64,000 nt of DNA from Xestospongia muta (Eukaryota > Porifera > Demospongiae > Haplosclerida > Petrosiidae), in the NCBI GenBank assembly GCA_963693285.1, contig OY848917.1:30763245-30827244 (forward strand), read 5' to 3'. Within the stretch, counting starts at the first letter, position 1, and each line of letters opens with the position of its first letter. Below, piece by piece: positions 24,386-36,792 of the stretch. Both the position numbers and the translations under genes were made by a program. The notes under the pieces were generated by a model that saw nothing but the letters and a program-made list of their open reading frames with translations, was not told where the DNA came from and did not search any database.

Positions 24386-25245
24386 ATGCACTAAAGTGTT
24401 TAACCTCGCTGCAGTGCCCAGTGTAAATCTATACTCCAGAGTGCATGTAACATGTACATTTAAGATTGGACAAGGTGTGGTCAAATTATTGATGAGATCA
24501 CGTGATGCACATTGCAAACTGTTGTTTGATGACTCAGCATTTCTATTCAATCAAAGGAAAAAAGCTTTGTCGTTTATTGGGTACATTGCACTCTGATTGA
24601 CATGTTTGTGAAGCTGTAACTGAGTAAGAAATAGTATCATTCAATTGCCAAGCAAAATTAAGTGCTAGATTCGTGATGAATGTTTCTCTGAGCTTTTACA
24701 TGACGCTTTAAAATGTTTCAATATTTCATATACAAAATTTATTGTAACTTGAAAATGAAGCCTTCTTTGGAAACATCCCATAGTAGAAATATAAATCGAT
24801 ATATTATCTATTAGGAGCAGTTTTTCAATGCTTTGAGACGTTTCCTGAATGCGTTACTTCGCTCCAAGTCCATGTACAATCCTGAAAAACTTTTCAGAAC
24901 TTTTCTGACGATTGCTTTGACCAAGGGCCTTCTGTCTTGCTGATCCGTATTCCTCTGAGATTGTTTACAACATACTAAAAAATCTCCACGTTAATTTTTT
25001 TACTTTTCCAGAAACGGCACTTGACCTCTGCAGCCTGAAAATTCTTTTGCGAGTTTTAAGCTTCTGTTTTTCTTGACGATGATCTTGATACTACTGTTGT
25101 AAAGTCCACATGTTTTCCTATTCGTTGCTAAACGTTGGTAGCTGCTAACGCTTCGGTTGCCAAGTTATAGCAGTTCAAAAAAACAACCTCGGTAACAGAC
25201 ACACACACACACAAACAGATTACAGTACCCTTGCTATGCGTGTTA
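24386..25245 (-). mobile_element. TIR element family A, copy 3 (inside DIRS element 1)
   Basis: Opposite orientation to copies 1 and 2. The 3' terminal arm is at 24386-24412 (GCACTAAAGTG then TTAACCTCGCTGCAG). The far end near 25245 keeps a degraded TTAACACGCATAGCAAGG next to the (TG)n tract. Interior blocks match copy 1, including GTACAATCCTGAAAAAC and CTGCTAACGCTTCGG in reverse complement. No coding sequence. Confidence 0.7.
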
Positions 25246-25515
25246 ATAAGAAGAAAAATCAATTTCGCGTTGTTAAAAAAGGCCGAGGTGTCAGGATTGC
25301 TCTGGGTTTTTATGTACTTGTCTGACCACTGCCATCGCATGTGGCAGAGCAGCGTGTGACTTTTAATACCGTAAATAACTATACTACAAATTAACTCGGA
25401 TTCTCTAATATAAGTTCGGGAGCTAGGTCAAACATCATTGATATGTGAGACTTCACCTTCTTCATATAATTCAGAACAGCATTCAACCACTTTGTGGTCT
25501 TAGCCATTCTGTAAT

Positions 25516-26648
25516 TAACACACATATCTGTATTGCAGTTAGTGTAATAATGGTGTCTTACAGCAAGTAATAAAACATCATAGAATATACACAAAGACTA
25601 TACAAAACAGTATATAATTTTGGCAATGGTATAAAATGTTTATCTGTTACTACAACTGATATGGCTTGCACAACAAACCTATAGACTCACCAGTCAAAGC
25701 TTAGAACATAACTCATCATGTTACCAGTTAGATCTTTATTTGACAACTCAAATTGCACTCAGCAGTACTTTTCATGCTTGCAATTGGCTTCAATTATGCA
25801 AACCACTTACAAATACTTGCTAATATTCATGGAGCTTTACTCTCAGGAAATATGAATAACTAACTTGTATATTTACTATGAACCATACCTATCCATGATA
25901 CAACTCACTTTATTATATACTGTTAATAATGCTTACTTCAATTTTTTATATTCTTTCTTGTCTAGAAAGTGGAATTAAGAGGTCAGCACTGATTGCAGAT
26001 AATATTATGTATTGACAAGACCAACAACAAAATTGCACTTATAATCTGTCAATTGTGAAATAGTTAATTACAATCTGATGTTACAAATAATTGAAATATT
26101 TTAGAAAACCTGTAATTAACTACTTGGACTCAGATATAGGTTAAAGTTTTTTTGTTGACTTTATAGATTGATTCTTTAGCTATAGCTGCACTAGAAATGG
26201 ACAAACAATATAATGAGTATTGTTTTACTTGAAGTGATTCATGTAAACAAAAACATAATTTTAAAAATGTCATAATGATTTTTATAAATTCAAACTGCAT
26301 AGTATTACAGATTAAAATTTAGAAAAAATGTAGAAAAGTAAGAAAACATCCTGTATTCTTGTTTGACTATATTCTTAATGAGAAATTTATAACTAAGGCT
26401 CTCTTGCACCTAAGTTTATATACTATGTGACCTATTCAGAATTACAAAGATAGTTTACATAGCTTTAGTTATTTATGTTATTATGTATTCCAACACTATT
26501 CTATATGCATCAAGTAATTGCTCTTGCTGAATTATCACGTAATGTTTTACTGCACTACTTCAACACAATGTGTTGTTGCAATTAATCCTGTAGTTAACTT
26601 TATTTCGTTTGGTTGCTAGCATAAAATTGGAAAATCTATTTTATTTAG
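25516..26648. other. Upstream of the ZU5 gene; first exon(s) not identified
   Basis: The first well-phased exon of the ZU5 gene starts at 26649 and needs one base from an earlier exon, so a 5' exon should lie upstream. One weak candidate at 26166-26231 (IDSLAIAALEMDKQYNEY after TTTATAG) has no obvious donor. No promoter is recognised. Confidence 0.4.
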
Positions 26649-29600
26649 CTCCTCTGAAAGATGTGAGTGGTAAGGAAGAAACTCAAGATATGCAGAGTCA
26701 TGATATGAGTAGATGTAAGTATATATACCTGTATGTCTTGTAATTATGGCATTGCAACCAATGATTTATCAATAATTTTGTATAACATCACAAAATAGAA
26801 AGACTTTATTTCTGGGTAATAATTGTTCAATAAATTTTGAAATTTCTAGGTCATGTGACTTTTTAATCAACTAATTCACATCTTTAATTTTAATTTTAAA
26901 CATAGTGTTTTCACCTTGTAATCATTTCATAACTCTAATAATTGCAGTTATTATGTACACACCTTATTTCCTCAAAAAATTGTCTCTTGTCTTATGTCTT
27001 TGAAATAAAAGCGGTCCTCAAAAAATTTGCAAATAATTTTTTAATTCAATGTTTTCATTGTATTTTCACGTATGCAATGTTCATTATGTCTTACATCAAA
27101 ATAAATACCAGCCTTGAATAGCAGCCTCCTCTTAAATAGATCACGAAAACATGGTAACAATAGCTACAATTGAAGGAACTATTGTACTATGAAACTATTA
27201 TCATGATGTAGTTTTATATATTGCATATGCTTTTGTTGTTTTTTAGTTAGTTAAGGGTAAGTGATCATCCCTAAAATTTTTTAAATGACTAAAGTTATAG
27301 ATAATCATTATTTTTGCATGTATGTTTTACCTCAGTTTCCATCTTATGATTTTTTTGATGTTGTTACTGGTATAATAATTCAAATTATTATGCTATTCAC
27401 ACACATATTTATATTTAATTAGAACAATTGCCATATACATAATTATATAAATGGACCCTGATAGTGAGTGTATTTTAATGATTTGATAAAAAAATGGTTA
27501 GTTATTGAAAGCAATGATATATAAGATTTAGTTTAATCAATCATTAGCAATAGACCATTTTTAATATACACTTTAAGGGACATTCCAATGATAAGGAATA
27601 GTTATACTTTTGACAAATATTGGTCCTGATTGAGTAAAGATTGGTCTAGTTAATATATTACACAGCCAATAAAATCCTTAATGTAGATTATACTTGACAG
27701 TTATTATACTTGACAGTTAGGTACCAATGTAAAATTGTTTGATTCATTAAACTAACGTTATGATTATACAGGTTGCAAGTAATAAAAGCATTTGATGTGA
27801 AAAATAAATTGTTTTGAATGTAAATATACTACAGAATTGACTGTTCATGTAGTTAATTAATGATTTACTTATATTAAATATCAAGAGATATTACTGATAA
27901 TTGTCAATCTTTGTAACTCTAGGCAATGTTTCATGTTGAATTCGCTATCTTCCAAAGCAATTAATATAGAGTATATGATGATTTTTTCAGTGAAAACCTT
28001 GTTAAATTGAATTTTAATTTTTAGAATAACTCTATCTTGTTATTAATTAATAGTAATACCTATTCTGTTTTGTTAAATATGATAGAAATTTAACTAGTTG
28101 TTTGTAATTGGCAGCTTTACTCCATAAGCAAGATGATAACATCTCTACAGAGAATACTGATAAAAGGTCTGCTTTACTTCACAGTATAAAAGGTACATAT
28201 ATCATAAAAACAGCTGTAACATGTGAAGCTTACTAGACAGTCTTATAATTGTTTTGGACAACATTGTATCCTTGTTACATCTTTTGTTTTTTCTATTGTT
28301 GTATGTGACAATTAACACTAATTGCACAGTTTAACTGCTAGCAACCAATGAATTTCTACTTTAAATGGGAGCACTGTAATGATTGGTGTGACTGATTGTA
28401 TTCAAAAAGCCTGAAGCTTCTTTATACTAAGCTTGCTTCATGCCATTTTATTTTTATTTTATTTTTCTACTGTTACATTACTGCCAAATTTCTAATGCAG
28501 TCAACATTTTACTGTAAAAGTAGCATCTTATAAAGCTATTATTGGTTAATCCTTTCAACAATATTTTTTTATATGCTTAGGCATCTTTGAAGTGCTCACT
28601 GAAATATCAGTAGATGCAACTGGTTTGACATATCACTCCAGTCAATTTGGTGTTACTATGATTGTTCCAGAAGGAGCAGTAGAAACAAAAGCTGCAATAT
28701 GGATTGGAATCAGCCTTGTTAGCAATAAGTTCAAGTTTGAAGATGGTTTTGTCCCTGTTTCTCCTGTTGTGTGGGCATACACAAACTGTCAGTTAACAAA
28801 GCCGGCCGAATTATATATACCTCATCACATTGACGTGTCTAATATGAAGGATGTTAATAACCAGTTATATCTACTAACAGCAGATGACGAACTATTTTTA
28901 AGAGACCAAGTGTTTACTTTTAAAAGTAATCAAGAAATCAAGATCAACATCGAGTCTATGCTGGCTAAATTTTGTCCTCCTCACTTTTGTTCTAACTGTA
29001 TTGCTATCACGAGACAAGTATACAGCGAGACACCAAAGCGATATTTAATTGCAAAAGCAGAACAAAGACTACCTGATTATTCCTTGTTAGTTCATTTGTG
29101 TTTTATGTTTGAACAACAGAAATGTAAAGAGGTAGGTGATAATTAAATTGTATACATATTTGATGAATATACCTATAGAAAGTTGAAAATCAATACAAGA
29201 GTCTTGATCCTAGTTACACATTAGATTTTCTACCTGCTGCAGCAACCCTTGTCTCACAGGTTCATTTTTCGTTGTCTTTTAATCCTGACCCTACAACTAT
29301 TTCTGGATGGTCCCTGGATCGTAAACTGTATCATGAATATGTAAGAGTGTATATAATTATACCATATATATAATTATATACTATATATTATACTATATAT
29401 TATAGCACACAATTTATTGTTACAACAGATCACAGAAGAGATGATTGACTATTTCAAGATTTTCACTGAAGAAGGTTTAGAAAAATTGAAGTGGCTAGAA
29501 AATGATTTTCTGTTTCCTCCACGCTATAAACTAGAATTCAAATTAAGAGATCCATCAATTGCATCAAATACAGTCAATATTAAAGTTATTGGCACCGAAC

Positions 29601-32600
29601 CTACTGTTGAGATGACTGTTTTGTTGGAAAACCCAAGTCAGTACATTGTCATACATTGTGTGGTATATATTGAGTAGTTAGTTCAAACTAAGCTGTTGTA
29701 GTATTACAATTCAGATATAGTTATGATAATGGCACTGTCATAAGATTTAGTTTGATTCATCCATTTAATTTAACAAAAATATTTTTCATATTTTGACACT
29801 GACCTTACTTACCCCTTTGTTTGCTATATGCAATTACAAGCTTGCAGGTGGTGAGTGTTAACTAAATATAATCCACTTAGACAATTATAAGTATAATGTT
29901 TACTTACATTTCAATTATATTTTTAACTTAGATAGTCCACCTTATACACAATTGATATCTTCCCCTTCACCTTCAACATCAATACCAGATATATCTAAAG
30001 GTATGTTTATTGTACATGTCATAATAAAATGTGAACATGTAATCTTTATGTCTATATTAGATGTAGATCCTCATCTAGTACGTGTTATTGACATCATCTT
30101 AGGTGAGCCACATGTCAAAGATAAATGGTTTCATTTTGGCTTCGAGCTTGATATAAGTGTTAATCAACTTTCCACTTTTGAGTGTCGTCTACAACACTAT
30201 ACTCACTGTACTAGAGAAGTGGTAATATTTTGGCGGAAAAAGAACATGTCAGAAACGTGGATACCAGTAGCACAAGCTCTTCATTTTGCTGGACTACATA
30301 CCTCAGAAAAACAGATTATACAACATTTTGCTGCTACTGAAAGTGAGTATATTTGAATTTCCTTTTGTTTGTATTTAATTTAGTTTCTTCATCAGATGCA
30401 GACAATCTGAAAGATTACACATTATGTCCAGTAAGTCATGGAAGGATTTTAAAAGAAATTGGACCTAGCACTCCTTTCCAAAAAGGTATTAATGACTCAG
30501 CGTTATAAATTATCAATTAAAAAGTTTGAGATACAGCTTTGACATTATATATTGGTTTTAGTCCAAGATTGAGGTAAATACATGATTTTGACACCAATGG
30601 CTAAGGTATATAACACATAGCTAATGAGACCAATGTGTATAACTAACTTTTACCATGTTGACTAGTCAGATTGATTCATTTAATTCACTATTCACTGTAT
30701 ATACTGCTTTAGATACATTGGCATCAAGATTTGGCTAACAAAGGAACACTTATTATTTACTTGCAGTGAATGAATCTCGTTTATTTTTTTTGTCTATATT
30801 ACATGACAAAACTATTCTGCTTGAATGCTACACCTTTGTTTGGCCCCACCCCCTACTTTAATATACAGCCATTTTATTTGCAAGATATTCACTTCTAAAG
30901 TAGAGAAGGGCCATCTCTGTGTTAGTGAGGAGGAGTCTGAAGACAAGACTAGTTCAACGAAGCATCATACCAAATAGCTAACTTGGCTTGGTAGCAATTG
31001 CTGTTACTTCTAAACAGAGGTTCATACTCACTAAGTCATAATGATATCAAAGCTCATGGAAAAGTATTTTACTTAAATACCCATTATTGTAGTTCTATAG
31101 ATTTTGTGTGGACTAGTGCTTTGTTCTTATAGTCACTTCACTAAATTTAAAGCTTGAACAGAGTCCAGTTATGTCCAATGTAACACATTTACTACCACTG
31201 GCTCTACTGTAATCATCACGCAATATGGAATAGACAAGAGCCAAAGAAGGAATAAAAGCAAATATGATGACTCTTTTCGAAAATTGAAAGATGATGTAGG
31301 CATGACATGAAAAAAACAGGTCATGTATGCACAAATCCATACCAAAATCCCTATACAAGTGGCCCAATCTTATATTGCTAATAAGAAAGACTTTTTATAA
31401 GCTCCAATTTGGATATTAAAAAGAGTTCAGTCTTTCAGAATAAACCTAAATAAAGAGTGTATAATTTTGCAGTATAGTCTTTTAATGACATATATCCATT
31501 AAATAAATCAATACTGATACTGGCAATATCAAGAAAGATACATGGTAATTTTGTTTTGTCTGCGTGGCCCTGGTAACTTATAAATAAACAATTCAGAGCC
31601 AAATATTACTTAAATTTTAGACTATTAGTCAGTCTGGTACTTCCTTCAGTGAGAAAGATAAGTAGTTGATGCATGCTGTAAATAACTATGTTACCTATGG
31701 TTGTGGATATAATGCAGATCACAGGGATCCTAAAGACTATTATTATTGACTACAAAAAACGTTATCTGATTAGCTGATTACTATTATATTGTATTTATAA
31801 TATTATAAATTTTTGTTAATAAATATAATAAGTAACAAATTTATAGAGTATTCCAAATGATTTGCTTCTATTGATAAATGATAATAGCATAAGAGCCAGA
31901 GCTTTGTTCCCAATAAGTGGTCTCTTGACAACATTTATAATGGTTTACCAAGGAACATGAGTAACTTTATCATTCTTATCTACCCACTTCTGAAAGACGA
32001 CATCTAACTTATTTTAGGTAGACATGTTACTAGATTAAGTCAGACTTTGAGATTGTTTAAATCCACCAAGGAAAGCTCTAAAAGGGAGACTTGTAACTTG
32101 AGACTTGTTTTTTTCTATAGACACAACTTCAGTTGCTTCTTTTTGTGGTGGTAGTGAAAAGCAGAAATTTTCAAATGACAGGGCAAAGAAAAAAAGTATG
32201 TGAAACTTAATGTAAATAATATAATAAGCCCAACTAACTAACAACCCAATTAATTTGTAAAAGACTTCAGTTAACACTTTATCAAACATTAGGCAAAAAG
32301 TGTGTTATGTCTGAATTTAATGTCTCTAATCTTGTCATAACAGTTTTTTTATATAAATAAATGAAAACAAAGTATTATTGACAGACAGTAAATAAATATT
32401 GAGATCACCAATCAAAAATTATGAATCATTAACGAAACTCACACATACATTTACTAGCTGCAGCAAAAATGTTTGTAAACAATAGAGAATGTCTTTTATA
32501 CCAAAAGCCTTAAAAAGGAAGAATGAGTGCATGACTACATGGACAGCGTTGAGACAAGACAACCACATAAGGAAATGTTTAATTGTTCAGTAGCTTTGAA

Positions 32601-33464
32601 AATTAATCATATTCATAATTGTCAGGTGCCAAGGGTGGTCATTACTGAGATTTGTCTAATCAGTAAAGTGGGAGTTGCTCACTCCTTTGTGACAAATTGC
32701 GAGGCTATGGCCTCTTGATAGTAAATACAATACTTATAGACGATATCTATTTTGTAAGTGCATACAGACTATTTCTGTCTGGATCACCAATCTATGATAA
32801 AAGATAAGGAGTGTGGATCTGACTATAGCCTGAGGGGCATCATAATGATTGAAGACACCTCCTTTAGTGTTCAATGACGTTATCTAAATTACAATAAATT
32901 CAAAGTGTATCAGACGTAGGATACAGTTATCTGTGTCTGAAAATTATAATCAAAGAAGTGACGTTGTGTTAAGCAGGTAGAATGTTTAAAATTTTTAAAG
33001 GTTGAAACTTACTTATTTTGTATGTCTAAAGCTTCACAAGTAATTATTCTAGCCAACAATGTTTACTATTCTATTTCTTAATAGCATATAACATTATTAT
33101 TATCTTTTGAATTTTCTGTATACATTTAGAAAATAATATTCAGTTGATTCTTGACAAGAAACCTTATAAAAAACATGTTGTGAATCTTTTGGCCAAGAAT
33201 GCAGATGAGTACAGAAAGTTGGCTATTGAACTTGATGTTGAGAGTGGGTTTGTGAAGGGATTATACGGTGATGACAATGTTGTCAAACTGGATGAGATCA
33301 TAAAGAAGTGGATGAAAATACGTTCAGATACCTCTCCTGTTACTTGGCGTACTATCATAGAAGCAGTGGAAAGTGACACATTAGGCAACAATGTGGAACT
33401 TGCAGACAAAATAAGGAATTGGCTGGAGAAGGATGAAAATTTTGCTTATTATCATGAAGAGTGA
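26649..33464 (+). CDS. ZU5-UPA-Death-Death protein (ten visible exons, 5' end missing)
   Basis: Exons join in phase: 26649-26714, 28115-28192, 28581-29131, 29179-29340, 29429-29636, 29932-30000, 30061-30342, 30384-30485, 32121-32195 and 33130-33464, giving about 641 C-terminal residues. A ZU5 domain lies in exon 3 (ISVDATGLTYHSSQFGVTMI, VPEGAV, VSPVVWA) and is followed by a UPA-like region through exon 5. Exon 7 carries a death domain (DKWFHFGFELDISVNQLSTF; VVIFWRKKN..TWIPVAQAL). The last exon carries a second (EYRKLAIELDVESGFVKGLY; WMKIRSDTSPVTWRTIIEAV). ZU5-UPA-DD is the cytoplasmic layout of UNC5, ankyrin and PIDD proteins, which act in death or scaffold signalling through DD assembly; two DDs here is less usual. 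No transmembrane segment is visible in this part. Exon 5 uses a GTCAGT donor, chosen because only it keeps phase. Introns range from 41 nt to about 2.6 kb. Confidence 0.85.
30486..32120 (+). other. 1.6-kb intron of the ZU5 gene
   Basis: No coding exon found. ORFs on the minus strand (31113-31367, 32035-32289) have no domain or splice support. The length contrasts with the 41-400-nt introns just upstream and suggests inserted, decayed repeats. Confidence 0.5.
32196..33129 (+). other. 0.9-kb intron of the ZU5 gene
   Basis: Featureless AT-rich sequence between the exon ending NDRAKKK and the final death-domain exon. A 63-codon ORF at 32527 shows no recognisable feature. Confidence 0.5.
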
Positions 33465-34039
33465 AAAAACTGACTTGTGCATTAACACATTAGTTAATAT
33501 GTAATAATGAATAATTTGTTAAAAGTATTTTTTTATAGTCAAAAAAAAGTCTTCTTAGTAGTACTAACAATTGATGTAATATCAGAGATAGAATATTAGA
33601 GGTGGCTGGAACATCTAACTTGTTACATCCAACTGCTCTAGGTCATCAGTAATTGGAGAATGGCTAAGCCTGTATAGGTGCAATTTGAATTAATTAATTA
33701 TAATTAATAATAATAATCGTAATTATACAAGGAGAATGAGGTTTAGTATATCAACTTTGCAATGGCATTTATTTTAACTCAAAAAAATACTAATCAGCAC
33801 TTACAAAAATAATGCATAAAATTCTAAAAATGTAACGCATAAGTGTGAAATTCACACCACAAACGTCTGAACAACGAGCCAGCAAACGTCCAAAACACGT
33901 TTCACACAGATATAATAGCCCGCCTAGACCTTGCTATATAAAGCACATACTTTCAGTCACAATTCAGCTTTTATTTTTTCGCGACTTTACAAGTGACCTA
34001 AAGTAAATATGTGTGTATGCATTAGAGATATTAGGGACA

Positions 34040-34157
34040 GTTGATATGCTCAACCTCATCTTCCTCGTATAATTACGAATAGCTTGGACCTATACAGGTT
34101 TAGCCATTTTCCAATTATACTTCAGAGAAAGAGGTCTCACATCTCAACTTTGCAGAT
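34040..34157 (+). repeat. Internal complementary region of DIRS element 2
   Basis: ATATGCTCAACCTCATCTTC...AATTATACTTC is complementary to the left end, then GGTCTCACATCTCAAC...TGCA to the right end. The abutting order matches a template for end-to-end circle joining. Confidence 0.75.
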
Positions 34158-34703
34158 TAGAAGCCATATATAATACCACCTGACCAAACAATGGTTTGTG
34201 AGACCTATAATAGAACCTTTCAAAAACTGACTGCGATGACCAATCACCTGCTTCCAGGATTTCTGGGATTGATATACCACCCAATGCTGCTGCTGTGGTT
34301 GTTGCTCTATTCAATGAATTAGCTTTAAAAATAGAGGTGTCAATGCGTGCCTTTGTGAAGGCTGACATAAACCATCTGGCAATAGTAACACTTGTAGCAA
34401 GCTATGTCCCCCCGTGTTAGTAATAAACAACCTATCCTTGTAATCACCATCCTTACCCTCTCTGAACTGCTTTATTTGAAGTATACACTCGTAAAGTGTA
34501 CTCACAGGACAAAGAGCAGGATTATCAGGTAGTGAAGGGAAAAAGAACTCTTTTAATGACTGACCTGGTCTGCTCTGCTTAGCCAGGTGTCTCGCCATGA
34601 AAGTAGCTCCCTCTGGTGTTAATTTGAGAGACGATAATTGGAGTCCAGCCAACTCCACTGACCAACAAGGTCTGGAAAGGGCTAATAAGGTGGTCAACCT
34701 CAT
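34144..34703 (-). pseudogene. DIRS tyrosine recombinase, frameshifted
   Basis: Two overlapping frames (34703-34311 and 34368-34144) together give a recombinase catalytic half. The first contains LSSLKLTPEGATFMARHLAK, PSLPDNPALCPVSTLYECIL and DRLFITNTGGHS; the second contains NSLNRATTTAAALGG, IPEILEAGDWSSQSVFERFY and YRS. The final Tyr pair (RFYYRS) fits the catalytic Tyr region. The usual His of His-x-x-Arg appears as Asn, and the frames do not join, so it is inactive as read. Recombinases of this class integrate circular DNA copies of DIRS elements. Confidence 0.75.
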
Positions 34704-35050
34704 TGATAAAACAATAATGATTTATTGGATATCGTCTCACTACTAATCCAATCTAGAACAGTAGAGACCTTCCAGGTACTTTAATAATGTGGCTGAGGTG
34801 GTCTTGAATTGAACACACCTCGTAGCATCCTAGATAAAATGGGGTGTTGCCCTATCTGGTGGCCATCCACTTTCTCATGAACCAAAAGATATTGCTGAAT
34901 GGTAAGAATTTATCCAATGATACTGGTAACATTACTCATAAAACTCAGCTAAGAAATGCAAGACATCTGCTATAGGAGCAGAAATGGAATTTCTATCCCT
35001 TGAATGACACCAGCACTCTCACTTGTGAAAGAGTGACTTGTAGTTTCAGT

Positions 35051-35575
35051 TCAACTTGGATCTCCATGATGCCAAGATGAGGCTTGAAGCTTGCTCAGAA
35101 AGTTTTTCCTTTCGGCAGCCTTCCGTGGTATAGACCATGCAGCCAATTTAATGGTGTCCCCCTGAAAAGAATAAAGAACTATGTGCACCTGCCATACCAC
35201 CTCCCTGTGTACTGGTAGATGGCATGGATACCCCACCAGAAGTGACAACAACGTTGGATACCATACATGCGTTTTCCATACTGGAGCTATCAAACCACAT
35301 TGGGCCTCTGGCACCGGACTTCTGACAGTACTTGAAGGAACCAGGATATGCAAACCTTCATGGTGGGTTTGCATATCCTGAAACTGATTCCATCTTTGTA
35401 GGAAGGCATCTGTAACCCAATCGCTTATGCATATTTTTGGCAAAATACTTTTAAAATTTTTCTTTGATAGAAAACATGGATTTACATGGGGTTTTATCAG
35501 TACATCTACTATAGTATTTATTCTCTGTCCTTCTTGGACACTCCCAGCCACTCTTTCTTGGACATGACAGGTCAA
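35051..35575 (-). pseudogene. DIRS pol remnant (region after RNase H)
   Basis: The 174-codon frame contains CGLIAPVWKTHVWYPTLLSL and KLAAWSIPRKAAERKNFLSK, which resemble the stretch between RNase H and the recombinase in DIRS polyproteins. The catalytic RT motif (YxDD-like) and most of RT/RNase H are not found anywhere in the element, so an internal deletion is likely. A perfect 15-bp inverted repeat (CAGGATATGCAAACC) lies in this region at 35342-35380. Confidence 0.6.
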
Positions 35576-35593
35576 TCCTTCTTGGACATTGTG

Positions 35594-36430
35594 TTACTTG
35601 GACGGAACTTCGCTCCAAAACTTTTTGGTGGATTCTGACTTCACGAGGACTGTTGCTGACATGTTCTCTCGTAGAAAGGTTGGCAGTCTTGGAAGATGCT
35701 CCCACTTCCTCCTTGTTAGGAACGTCTGCCTCGAAAAAACAGCCTTGAGAGCCAAATCCAAGGACACTTTCCGCAAACGCTCCACCACCTCTAACAACTC
35801 CTTGGCTTTTCTCTCAAAACCCGACCCAAACAGGTAAGGTGCCACCTGCGAAAAGTCCTCATCCTCCACTAGTGACTTCAAGTTCGGGTTCAGCCGACTG
35901 AGGGCCTTTGACCTCCATTCAAGATTAAAATGAGCCAGTGTGTTGCCTAGGAATATCAAGGACTGTTTTGTTGCCGACAGCACTACTTCTGGGTCTAGTT
36001 CTCTAACACTATCAGCTCCTCCATCGCTGCTCAGTAGTGTCCAACACAAAGTTTTGGAGGTGAGATAGATTCCTGTCCAATTCTACCGGATACTTAGGCA
36101 GCTCATTCTTAAAAATGCTGTCCAATTTCGGGCATCGGGTCTTATCTCCCTCTGGCACAGTAAAACATTCTACCCACATTTTTCTTATTTTGCTGTCAGT
36201 GACCATAACCCTACAGAAGGCCAACTGTAAAAAAACCTGTGTTGGCTCAGACACCTCAAATATATGGGTTTCCCAACCGTGTCTGTCTACTCTGACAGTT
36301 CACTTGTCTCTCCGTCTGAGACATCATCTGCCTCACTATGTCCAACTTCTTTGCTGGCGGCAGAGGGTGGCTTGTCCTTGGACTTTGCCAACATTGATAA
36401 TAAAGTGCCCAACTGCAACATCATGTCCTG
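35594..36430 (-). pseudogene. DIRS gag remnant
   Basis: Read 5' to 3' on the minus strand: LQLGTLLSMLAKSKDKPPSA, a stop, then FEVSEPTQVFLQLAF, EGDKTRCPKLDSIFKNELPK, LDPEVVLSATKQSLIFLGNT, LSRLNPNLKSLVEDE and YLFGSGFERKAKELLEVVER. The block order matches gag of DIRS-type elements and element 1 of this window. At least one stop and one frame change (near 36050) interrupt it. Confidence 0.7.
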
Positions 36431-36792
36431 AAACATCTACTTCATCTCCAACTGGAGGCTATTTACTAAAGAAGTTTCCTCGTTGCTCATCTGAAATTGT
36501 GAACTAAGTGCTTGACACTGTTGAACCACAGAAAAAATATAAGCCAAATTGGAAGTGAAAGTATGTGCTTTATATAGCAAGGCCTAGGCGGGTTATATAT
36601 CTTTATGAAACGTAAGTTGGATGTTTGCTGGTTCGTTGTTCAGACATTTGTAGTGTGAATTTCACACTTATGTGTTACATTTTTAGAATTTTATATATTG
36701 TTTTTGTCAGTGCTGTTTTGAGATAAAATAAATGCCATTGCAATGTTGAGATGTAGACTTCGTTGTGTATAATTACACAAGTTTATATGATA

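Larger units (their letters stand above)
22818..25515 (+). mobile_element. DIRS-like tyrosine-recombinase retrotransposon 1, internally deleted
   Basis: Inverted terminal repeats (about 22836-23037 and 25260-25470 in reverse complement) share TCTCACATATCAATGATGTT, GTATAGTTATTTACGGTATT and CCTGACACCT. An internal region at about 24153-24285 is complementary first to the left terminus (22818-22862) and then to the right terminal extension (25430-25515). This is the internal complementary region expected of DIRS elements. Between them lie a gag remnant and the last part of a tyrosine recombinase, with the RT/RNase H region missing. A copy of TIR family A sits between the internal region and the right repeat. 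It cannot be autonomous as read. Confidence 0.85.
33648..36770 (-). mobile_element. DIRS-like tyrosine-recombinase retrotransposon 2, internally deleted
   Basis: Inverted terminal repeats of about 220 bp occupy 33740-33965 and 36530-36765. They share AAGTATGTGCTTTATATAGC, GAATTTCACACTTATG and AATAAATGCCATTGCAA in opposite orientations. The region 34040-34157 is complementary first to the left terminal extension (33648-33770, AATGGCTAARCCTGTATAGG) and then to the right terminus (GAGATGTAGACTTC), which is the DIRS internal complementary region. Gag, a post-RT segment and the recombinase are present in that order on the minus strand; the main RT/RNase H part is absent. The element lies between the intact ZU5 gene and its broken duplicate. 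Confidence 0.87.

Noticed and set aside
31113..32289. Minus-strand genes in the long ZU5 intron
   Set aside because: No domain, no splice consensus, and no signal peptide that would support them.
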